From: Egicoccus halophilus
GTDB lineage: Bacteria > Actinomycetota > Nitriliruptoria > Nitriliruptorales > Nitriliruptoraceae
DNA: 64,000 nt
Assembly (NCBI RefSeq): GCF_004300825.1
Contig: NZ_CP036250.1
Coordinates: 3,669,001-3,733,000 of the forward strand
Reading direction: 5' to 3'
The translations under genes and the position numbers were made by a program. A model generated the notes under the pieces. The model was not told the origin of the DNA. It saw only the letters and a program-made list of their open reading frames with translations, and did not search any database. Shown here piece by piece: positions 1 to 7,081 of this stretch (positions within the stretch are counted from its first letter, which is position 1; each line of letters begins with the position of its first letter).

Positions 1-869
1 AGCGACCCGATCAGGGCGCCGGCGGCGAACGGCCCCCACTGCTGACCGTAGTTCTGGTCGATGAAGCGGTACAGCCCGGTCGCCAGGGTCTGGTTGGCGT
101 CCTCCTGGCCGAGCAGGATGCTGGCGAGGATGAACTCGTTGAACAGGAAGATGAACGACAGCAGCCCGGCGACCACCAGGATCGGCGCGGAGAGCGGGAG
201 GATGATCCGCACGAAGATCTGGCCGTGGGTGGCGCCGTCCACGCGGGCCGACTCGTCGAGATCGGTCGGCACGGTGTCGAAGAAGCCCTTCATCAACCAG
301 GTGTTCGTGCCGAGCGCCCCGCCGAGATAGACCAGGAACAGCCCGAGCTGGGTCCCGAACCCGATGGCCGGGAAGTAGCCGCGGACGTTGACCAGGAACA
401 GGAAGATCGCCACGTTGGCGAGCAACTGGGGGAACATCTGCACCAGCAGGATGGTGAGCAGGCCCACCCGCCGGCCGACGAAGCGCAGCCGCGAGAACGC
501 GTAGGCGGCCATCGCCGAGAGCATCATGTTGGCGATCGCCGCGCCGCCGGCGATCTTGAGCGAGTTGCCCAGCCAGGTCCAGAACGGCGTGACCTCGAAC
601 AGCCGGGTGTAGTTGGCGGTGGTGACCTCGCGTGGCAGCAGTTGGCTGCCCTGCAGCGTCGCGGTCGGCGACACTGACGCGAGCACCACGAAGTAGGCCG
701 GCATCAGCGCGAACGCGACCGCCAACAGGGCGACGAGGTAGCGCCAGCCGAGTTCCTTGAACCAGCGCACCCCCTTGGGCGACGGGGTGCGCGTGGCGCG
801 GATGGCCGGGTCACGGACAGCGGCGTGCTCGGTCGTCGGGACCGGCATCGGGACCGGGTCGGCGGCCAT
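1..869 (-). CDS. malG: MalG-like sugar ABC transporter permease (3' end off window)
   Basis: Inner-membrane permease of a CUT1 carbohydrate importer, partner of the upstream MalF-like protein. It has a polar N-terminus of about 40 residues, then several hydrophobic segments. The cytoplasmic EAA loop reads DESARVDGATHGQIFVRIIL, which contacts the ATPase in this family. The visible part ends near YGQQWGPFAAGALIGS, the usual start of the last helix, so only about 25 residues are missing. The ATG shares one base with the malF stop (TGATG), so the two are translationally coupled. Maltose/maltodextrin is the likely substrate from the MalF and MalE context, but this is inference. Confidence 0.88.
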   Translation of the reverse strand, partial: MAADPVPMPVPTTEHAAVRDPAIRATRTPSPKGVRWFKELGWRYLVALLAVAFALMPAYFVVLASVSPTATLQGSQLLPREVTTANYTRLFEVTPFWTWLGNSLKIAGGAAIANMMLSAMAAYAFSRLRFVGRRVGLLTILLVQMFPQLLANVAIFLFLVNVRGYFPAIGFGTQLGLFLVYLGGALGTNTWLMKGFFDTVPTDLDESARVDGATHGQIFVRIILPLSAPILVVAGLLSFIFLFNEFILASILLGQEDANQTLATGLYRFIDQNYGQQWGPFAAGALIGS

Positions 870-2557
870 CAGTTGATCTCCTCGAGCACCGCGGTGCGTT
901 TGAAGCCGATGTAGCTGAAGACCGCCACGAGCAGGAAGATGATCGACGACACCGCCGCAGCGAGCCCGAAGTCCTGACCACGACCGCCCTGGAACGCCAA
1001 TCGATAGCTGTAGCTGATCAGGATGTCGGTGTGGCCGGCCGGAGTCGGGGTCCCACCGATCGGCGGCCCGCCACCGGTCAGCAGGAACACGACGTTGAAG
1101 TTGTTGAAGTTGAACGCGAACGAGGCGATCAGCAGCGGTCCGACGGCGACCAGCAGCAGTGGCAGGGTCACGTTGCGGAACGCCTGCCAGCCCGACGCGC
1201 CGTCGACCTTGGCCGCCTCGGTCAGGTCCGACGGGATCGCCTGGAGCGCACCGGTGTTGATCAGGAACATGTACCCGAAGCCCAACCACAGGTTGACCAG
1301 CAGGATCGAGAACTTCGGCAACGCGCCGGCGTAGGCCTGGCTCGACAGCCACGGCACGTCGAGTCCGAACATGCGGTTGACCGGACCGAACGACTGGTTG
1401 AGCAGACCGCGCCAGATCAGCGCCGTCATGAACGACGGCAGCGCGTAGGGGATGATCAACAGCGAGCGGGTCAGCCTGCGCCCCTTGATGCGCGGGTCGT
1501 TGAGGGCCATCGCGAGCGCGAGCCCCATCACGAACGTCGTGAGCATCGACAGCATCGCGAACGCGAACGTCCACACGAACACGCGGAAGAACGGTCCACG
1601 GATGGCGGGTGAGGTCAGCACCTGCTCGTAGTTGTCGAACCCGACCACGGTGCGGAAGCCCGGTCGCAGCGTGGCACCGTCCTCGGCGGTGTAGACCCCG
1701 TCGACCGGCTCGTAGACCACGCCCTCGACGGTGTCGACGATGTTGCCGGTGTCCTCGTCGAGCTCGAGCGCGGTCACGGCGACCGCCGCGGTGGTGAAGG
1801 TCTGCACGCTGATCGCCTCGGCGTTCACCCCCTCGTCGAACTCGGCGGCGCGTTCGTCGGAGATCGGCACGGCGAAGTCGAGCACCTCGTCCTCGCGCTG
1901 CTGGGCCTCCCCGAGCGTCAGTGGCCGGAAGCGGTCGGCCACGACGATGTCGCGGCCCTCGCCGGCGACGTCCCCCTCGTCGATCGACTCGAGGCCGTCG
2001 GCGGTGCCCAGGAACACGTCCCCGTCGGGATCGGTGAGCAGCAGGGCGAGCGTGCCGTCGGCGTCGTCGACCAGCGGCGTGGACCGGAAGCGGGTGGCGC
2101 CCTCGGGCACCCGGGTCGCGCCGGCCAGGATGCGGTCGACCGCCTGGTCCTGGGTCAGCACGTTGCCCGTGCCGTAGTTGGTGAAGCCGATGTAGGCGGT
2201 GTACAGGACCGGATAGACCTGGAACACCAGCAGCGCGATCGTGCCGGGGATCAGGAACTTCAGCGGCAGGGTGCGCCGGGAGAGGTAGACCGCGTCGAGC
2301 GCGAGCGTCGCGACGACCACGACGAGCAGCGGGGTCCAGGCCCGCAGTGGCAGCAGGGTCGAGACCGCGTACAGGGCGAGGCCGTTGACCACGCCGAGGA
2401 AGACGAGCTTGAAGAACAGGCCCGTCAGGCTGTTGGAGCCGAGCCGGGCGGCGAGACGGTCGGCGAAGGGCTCGCGGGAGGGCCGTCGACCGTTCGGCCC
2501 GCCGGCGGGCCGGGAGGCGTCGGACGCCCCCCGGCCGGCGGTCTGCTGCTGACTCAT
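869..2557 (-). CDS. malF: MalF-like maltose ABC transporter permease with large extracytoplasmic domain
   Basis: Permease subunit of 562 residues. Hydrophobic helices lie near residues 47-69, 77-92 and 100-128, followed by a hydrophilic Asp/Glu-rich stretch at about 130-318. The remaining helices begin at about 320, with the EAA loop at about 447-464 (EAAKVDGASGWQAFRNV). The long insert matches the P2 loop of enteric MalF, which binds the maltose-binding protein; most CUT1 permeases of about 300 residues lack it. That supports maltose/maltodextrin over other sugars. It lies 17 bases after malE on the same strand and overlaps malG by one base. Confidence 0.9.
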   Translation of the reverse strand: MSQQQTAGRGASDASRPAGGPNGRRPSREPFADRLAARLGSNSLTGLFFKLVFLGVVNGLALYAVSTLLPLRAWTPLLVVVVATLALDAVYLSRRTLPLKFLIPGTIALLVFQVYPVLYTAYIGFTNYGTGNVLTQDQAVDRILAGATRVPEGATRFRSTPLVDDADGTLALLLTDPDGDVFLGTADGLESIDEGDVAGEGRDIVVADRFRPLTLGEAQQREDEVLDFAVPISDERAAEFDEGVNAEAISVQTFTTAAVAVTALELDEDTGNIVDTVEGVVYEPVDGVYTAEDGATLRPGFRTVVGFDNYEQVLTSPAIRGPFFRVFVWTFAFAMLSMLTTFVMGLALAMALNDPRIKGRRLTRSLLIIPYALPSFMTALIWRGLLNQSFGPVNRMFGLDVPWLSSQAYAGALPKFSILLVNLWLGFGYMFLINTGALQAIPSDLTEAAKVDGASGWQAFRNVTLPLLLVAVGPLLIASFAFNFNNFNVVFLLTGGGPPIGGTPTPAGHTDILISYSYRLAFQGGRGQDFGLAAAVSSIIFLLVAVFSYIGFKRTAVLEEIN

Positions 2558-2574
2558 CGTCGCGTGGCCGCGGA

Positions 2575-3912
2575 TCAGCCGGCGTCGATGGTGTTGCGGA
2601 TCTGCTCGGCTGCCTCTTCGAACGCCGCCTCGGGGTCGTTGCCCGCGAAGATGTTCTGGTAGGCGTCGGTCCAGGCGGTCCAGACCGCACCCATCTCCGG
2701 GATGGCGGGCATGGGCCGGCCGGTCTCACCGGCAGCGCCGAAGCCGGCGACGTCCGGGTCGTCGGACACGGCGTCGAACGCGCTCTGCAGCGCCGGGGGT
2801 CGGCCCCCGGCCTCGTACAGCTCGAGCTGGACCTCCTCCTGGCCGAGGTAGTCGAGCACGAAGGTGGTGGCGGCGAGCGAGTTCTCCGCGAACGCGGACA
2901 CCATCACGCCCTGCACCCCGACGAACGGGCCGGCGGGGTTGCCGTCGACGCTGGGCAGCGGCTCGACGACGTAGTCGACGTCACCGAAGTCCGGCAGCGC
3001 CCACGGACCGGTCACTGCGAACGGCGCACGACCGGAGGCGAAGGTGTCGATCATGACGTCGTAGGTGACGTCGGAGTTGACCACGCCCTGCTCGGCGAGC
3101 TCGCCGAAGATCTCGGCGGCACGCAGGCCACCCTCGGAGTCGATGCCGACGTCCTCGGCGTCGTAGGACCCGTCGTCCTGCTGCCCGAACACGTAGCCGC
3201 CGGCGCCGGTCACGACCCAGTAGTTGTGGAACGGGTCGCCCGGGTCCTGCTGCCAGGCCACGGGCAGGTCGGCGTCACCGGCGTCGACCGCGCTGGTACC
3301 GACCTCGACCATGTCCTCGAGGGTCTCGGCGGCCTCGGGAGCGAGCTCGGTGTTGCGGACGAGCGCGATGTTCTCGATCGAGTACGGCAGCCCGTAGTTG
3401 GTGCCGTCGTAGCTGAACGCCTGCGTGGCGACCTCGAGGTAGTCGCCCTCGGCGCCACCGAGGTCGAGCGGCTCCACCACGCCGTTCTCGGCCAGTTCCC
3501 CGAGCCAGTCGTGGGCGCCGATGAAGACGTCGGGGCCCTGGCCCGCGGGACCCTGGACCGAGACGAGGTCGCGGATCTGGTCGAACGGCACTTCCTGCAC
3601 GGCGACGCTGATGCCCTCCGCCTCACCGAACTCCTCGGCCAGCGGCTCGAGGATCGGCGCACGGGTGTCGTCGGCCCAGATCACGAGGTCCGCGTCGGCA
3701 CGGGCGATCTCCTCGCCCTCCTCCTCGGCGCCCTCGTCGGGCTCCGGCTCGGCCGGTTCCTCGTCGGTGGGCTCCTCGGTGTCCTCGGTCGTGGGTTCCG
3801 CGGTGTCCTCCGCGGGGTCCTCGGTGGTCGTCGGCTCTTCCGTCCCGTTCCCACAGGCGGTCAGCACGAGCGCGGCGGCCGGCACGACCGCCCACTTCCT
3901 CCAGCTGGTCAT
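2575..3912 (-). CDS. malE: Maltose-type sugar-binding lipoprotein
   Basis: Solute-binding lipoprotein of 445 residues feeding the MalFG permease. The start is the ATG at 3912, preceded by a GAGGGAGA ribosome site. The N-terminus (MTSWRKW...LVLTACGNG) is a lipoprotein signal with lipobox LTAC. A very acidic Thr/Glu/Pro linker of about 45 residues follows, then the fold itself (DLVIWADDTRAPILEPLAEE onward), with typical MalE pieces such as PYSIENIALVRN. The open frame continues upstream to 5007 but that part is not coding. It heads malE-malF-malG. The upstream region contains possible LacI-type operator repeats. Confidence 0.92.
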   Translation of the reverse strand: MTSWRKWAVVPAAALVLTACGNGTEEPTTTEDPAEDTAEPTTEDTEEPTDEEPAEPEPDEGAEEEGEEIARADADLVIWADDTRAPILEPLAEEFGEAEGISVAVQEVPFDQIRDLVSVQGPAGQGPDVFIGAHDWLGELAENGVVEPLDLGGAEGDYLEVATQAFSYDGTNYGLPYSIENIALVRNTELAPEAAETLEDMVEVGTSAVDAGDADLPVAWQQDPGDPFHNYWVVTGAGGYVFGQQDDGSYDAEDVGIDSEGGLRAAEIFGELAEQGVVNSDVTYDVMIDTFASGRAPFAVTGPWALPDFGDVDYVVEPLPSVDGNPAGPFVGVQGVMVSAFAENSLAATTFVLDYLGQEEVQLELYEAGGRPPALQSAFDAVSDDPDVAGFGAAGETGRPMPAIPEMGAVWTAWTDAYQNIFAGNDPEAAFEEAAEQIRNTIDAG

Positions 3913-3983
3913 CGCACGTTTCTCCCTCGTGGCCAGGGGGACGAACCGCGCGCCCGTCCTCTCCTCCGGCGAGGCCGACTCTA

Positions 3984-4011
3984 GCAAGATGTTGCACGGT
4001 GCTGCCAAGAT
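3984..4011. promoter_or_regulatory. Candidate operator for the divergent LacI regulator / malEFG
   Basis: The malE-lacI intergenic region holds the interrupted palindrome GCAAGATGTTGC at 3984-3995, with arms GCAA and TTGC. CAAGAT recurs as a direct repeat at 3985 and 4006, 21 bases apart (two helical turns). Maltose regulators of the LacI family bind GCAA/TTGC-type half sites, so this is the best operator candidate. It is short, and function is inferred only from symmetry and position. Confidence 0.35.
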
Positions 4012-4059
4012 TTCCGCAAAACCTTTCAGAGCTTGGAGGTAGCGACTAGGGTCCGTGGC

Positions 4060-5085
4060 GTGAAACCACGACTCCGTCACGTCGCCGAACTCGCCGGTGT
4101 CAGCCAGGCGACCGTCAGCCGCGTGCTCAACGGCAAGGCCGGCGTCTCCGAGACGACCCGGCGGGAAGTGCTGCGCGCACTCAACCAGCTCGGCTACGAG
4201 CCCGTCGGGGTGGCCCGCGCCCGCCGCCGCGGCCTGGTCGGGTTGATCGTGCCCGAACTCGACAACCCGGTCTTCCCGCGTTTCGCGCAGGCGATCGAGT
4301 CCCGGCTCGCCAACGAGGGCCTGACCACGGTGCTGTGCACCTCGACGCCGGCCGGCATGGTCGAGTCCGACTACCTCGAGGTCCTGCTCGACCACGCCGT
4401 GACCGGCGTCATCCTCGTGTCCGGGCTCGGCGCGGACACCACGGCGGTCGACGACCACGCCCGCTACCTCGACCTGCTCGCCCGCGGGGTCGCGGCCGTG
4501 CTGGTCAACGGTGCGCCGACCGGTCTCCCGGTCCCGAGCGTCACCGTCGACCACGCGACCGCGGCCCGGCAGGCCGTCGGGCACCTCGCCGCGCTCGGTC
4601 ACCGCCGCATCGGGCTCGCGATCGGACCGCGCCGCTACCTGCCGAGCATCGAGCTCACCGAGGGCTACCGGCAGGGGCTCGCCGAGGCGCGACACGACGA
4701 CGAGCTGGTCAGTGAGACGCTCTACGGCATCGAGGGCGGACACGCGGCGGCCGTCCAGCTGCTGGCGCGCGGCGCGACCGGCATCGTCTGCGGATCGGAC
4801 CTGATGGCGATGGGGGCCATCCGCGCCATCCGCGAGCAGGGCCTGTCGGTGCCCGGGGACGTGTCGGTCATCGGGTTCGACGACGCCGGCCCGAACCCCT
4901 ATGTCCATCCGCCGCTGACGTCCGTTCAGCAGCCGTTCGAGGCGATGGCACAGGCGGTCGTGCAGCTGCTCGGCGAACAGCCACTGGGCGACCGCGACGT
5001 CCCGCACCTGCGGTTCCGTCCCGAGCTCGTGGTGCGGGCGACGACCGGCCCGGCTCGCGTCCCCGCGGTGGACGCCACCGGCTGA
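4060..5085 (+). CDS. LacI-family transcriptional regulator of the maltose cluster
   Basis: Regulator of 341 residues divergent from malE. The N-terminal helix-turn-helix (HVAELAGVSQATVSRVLNG) and hinge helix are classic LacI, followed by a periplasmic-binding-protein-like sugar sensor domain (GLIVPELDNPVFPRFAQAIE, DLMAMGAIRA, VIGFDDAGPNPY). The start is taken as GTG 4060 just before KPRLRHVAEL. A TTG at 4033 is in frame, but a GGAGGT at 4035-4040 sits inside that extension and is about 20 bases from the GTG, so the start is not settled. It probably represses malEFG in the absence of sugar and may regulate itself. Confidence 0.9.
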   Translation: MKPRLRHVAELAGVSQATVSRVLNGKAGVSETTRREVLRALNQLGYEPVGVARARRRGLVGLIVPELDNPVFPRFAQAIESRLANEGLTTVLCTSTPAGMVESDYLEVLLDHAVTGVILVSGLGADTTAVDDHARYLDLLARGVAAVLVNGAPTGLPVPSVTVDHATAARQAVGHLAALGHRRIGLAIGPRRYLPSIELTEGYRQGLAEARHDDELVSETLYGIEGGHAAAVQLLARGATGIVCGSDLMAMGAIRAIREQGLSVPGDVSVIGFDDAGPNPYVHPPLTSVQQPFEAMAQAVVQLLGEQPLGDRDVPHLRFRPELVVRATTGPARVPAVDATG

Positions 5086-5112
5086 GGTCGCCGGCCCCAG
5101 GCTGGTCGCCGG

Positions 5113-5382
5113 TCAGTCACGCACCGGTTCGAGCGGCACCCCTCCCGCGGGCGTGCGCACGGCGGCCCGACGCACCTTTCCCCACCACGACAGCTCGACC
5201 TCGACCACCACCTGCGCCTCGTCGCCGCTGTGCAGGCGGAACGACCCGCCGACGACGTTGCGCTCGTCGCGGGGGACCCCGTCGATCAGCAGTCGCGCGC
5301 GATAGGCGACGAACAAGGCCTGGTCGAGTTCGACCACCACCTCGCGACCCTCGTGGAGGACGCGGTACTCCTGGACCTGCAT
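5113..5382 (-). CDS. Small conserved-looking protein of unknown function
   Basis: Protein of 89 residues, starting MQVQEYRVLHEGREVVVELD, with an AGGAG site before the ATG. It looks like an all-beta domain: alternating hydrophobic residues, a conserved-looking RLLIDG turn and SWWGKVRRA near residues 70-78. No signal peptide or helix is apparent. It follows the gamma-glutamyltransferase gene by about 31 bases on the same strand and converges on the LacI gene, so it probably shares the transferase transcript. I do not recognise the family. It may be a small accessory or an unrelated rider gene. Confidence 0.6.
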   Translation of the reverse strand: MQVQEYRVLHEGREVVVELDQALFVAYRARLLIDGVPRDERNVVGGSFRLHSGDEAQVVVEVELSWWGKVRRAAVRTPAGGVPLEPVRD

Positions 5383-5413
5383 TCGTGCTCCTGTCGTCAG
5401 CTGGCGGGGCCGG

Positions 5414-7000
5414 TCACCAGCCGATGGCGCCACCTTCGGTGCGGGGGTCGCTGCCGGCCGCGTAGCCGCCGGCCGGGACGGGCTGGATGGCGTGGGCATG
5501 GCCGGCGCCGTGGGCGTTCGCCGGCATGTCGGTGACGGTGTGACCGCGCGCCCGCAGACCGTCGGCGACGGCCGGGTCGGCGTCGGCCTCGAGCCCCACC
5601 GAGCCATCCGCGACGCTGACGACGAAGCGGGGCCTGGCGACGGCGGTCTGCGGGTCGTCGCCACGGTCGACCAGGTTGCCCAGCACCTGGGCGTGGATCT
5701 GTGCCTGCCCGTCACCCCCCATGGTCCCGAACACGTACGCCGGCGTCCCGCCGCGCAGCGCCAGTGCCGGGATCAACGTGTGCATGGGTTGCTTGCCGCC
5801 GCCGATGGCGTTCGGGTCGTCCCCGTCGAGGGAGAAGTGCGCGCCACGGTTGTGCAGGCCGATGCCGGTCCCCGGCACGACCACGCCGGAGCCGAACCCG
5901 ACGAAGTTGGACTGGATGAGGCTGACCAGCAGCCCGTCGCGGTCGGCGGCACACAGGTAGGCGGTGCCGCCCGCCGAGGGCCGGGCGGGCGGCCACCCGC
6001 CGGCACGGTCGGGGTCGACGGCCGCGGCGATCGCGTCCAGTCGTGCCGGCGCCAGCAGGTCGTCGACGGACACCCGCATGTGACGCGGGTCGGCGACGTA
6101 CTGCTCGCGGTCGCCCAGCGCGGCGCGCACCGCCTCGACCTGCAGGTGGGTCGCCAGGGCCGGGTCGTCGGGCAGGCGCTCCCCCAGCCGGTCGAGCACG
6201 CCCAGCGCCGTCAGGGCCGTGACCCCCTGCGTCGGTGGCGGCAGTTCGAGCACCTCGAGGTCGCGGTAGCCGCCGCGGATCGGCGTGCCCCGCTGCACCC
6301 GGTGCCCGGCCAGGTCGTCGTGGGTCATCGTCGAGCCGTGCTGCTGGAGCACCTCGACGATGCGCTCGCCGAGGGGGCCGCGGTAGAGCGCGTCCGGGCC
6401 GTCGTCGGCCAGCCGGTGCAGGGTCGCCGCGAGATCCGGCTGCACGAAGCGTTCGCGGGCCCGCATGCGACCGTAGTGCTCGGCCCAGTGCGGCTGGTCC
6501 GCCAGGCGCTGACGCGCCCGCTCGGGCGCCCCGCCGCCGTGGGCGCTGACCACGAACCCGTCCTCGGCGAGCTCGACCGCCGTCCGGGCGACGGTGCCGA
6601 ACGAGCGGCTGCCGAACCGTTCGAGCAGGTCGAACCAGCCGGCGACGGCGCCGGGGACCGTGACCGCCAGCGCGCCGAAGGTCGGCATGCCGGCGGTGCC
6701 GGGCATCGACACCGTCGGGTCGCCGTGCCCCGCGTCGATGGCGGCCCGGACGGTGGCGACGTCGGCACCGCGCGGGGCGCTGCCGACGCTCGTGACGCCG
6801 TGGGCCTGGCCGTCCCACACGATCGCGAGCAGGTCCCCGCCGGTTCCGCACAGGTAGGGCGTGACCACCGCGAGCACCAGGTTGGCGGCAACGGCCGCGT
6901 CGACCGCGTTGCCGCCGTCGGCCAGCACCCGCGCGCCGGCGCCCGAGGCGAGGTGGTGCGGGCTCGCCACCACACCGTTCGGGAACCAGCGTGCGCTCAC
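5414..7000 (-). CDS. ggt: Gamma-glutamyltransferase family protein
   Basis: Ntn-hydrolase of 528 residues that cleaves or transfers gamma-glutamyl groups (glutathione and related peptides). The GTG start at 7000 has a GAGGTGG ribosome site. NAVDAAVAA at residues 31-39 is the family N-terminal signature. The predicted self-cleavage point is before Thr346 in GGTAYLCAADRDG, followed by SLIQSNFVGFGSG and GGGKQPMHTLIPAL. No signal peptide is visible, so unlike the Escherichia coli enzyme it may be cytoplasmic. It is divergent from the GlcD/GlcF fusion across 81 bases. The open frame running on to 9430 upstream is antisense and not coding. Confidence 0.88.
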   Translation of the reverse strand: MSARWFPNGVVASPHHLASGAGARVLADGGNAVDAAVAANLVLAVVTPYLCGTGGDLLAIVWDGQAHGVTSVGSAPRGADVATVRAAIDAGHGDPTVSMPGTAGMPTFGALAVTVPGAVAGWFDLLERFGSRSFGTVARTAVELAEDGFVVSAHGGGAPERARQRLADQPHWAEHYGRMRARERFVQPDLAATLHRLADDGPDALYRGPLGERIVEVLQQHGSTMTHDDLAGHRVQRGTPIRGGYRDLEVLELPPPTQGVTALTALGVLDRLGERLPDDPALATHLQVEAVRAALGDREQYVADPRHMRVSVDDLLAPARLDAIAAAVDPDRAGGWPPARPSAGGTAYLCAADRDGLLVSLIQSNFVGFGSGVVVPGTGIGLHNRGAHFSLDGDDPNAIGGGKQPMHTLIPALALRGGTPAYVFGTMGGDGQAQIHAQVLGNLVDRGDDPQTAVARPRFVVSVADGSVGLEADADPAVADGLRARGHTVTDMPANAHGAGHAHAIQPVPAGGYAAGSDPRTEGGAIGW

Positions 7001-7081
7001 GTCGCCACCTCGTCGTCGGGCCGTCGGGCCGGTCACGCGTGGCCACCCTAGGCTGCCCACGACGAGGCGGGAGGACCAGCC

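Noticed and set aside
3913..5007. In-frame extension of malE upstream across the LacI gene
   Set aside because: The lipoprotein signal and ribosome site fix the start at 3912; the extension overlaps the LacI coding region on the other strand.
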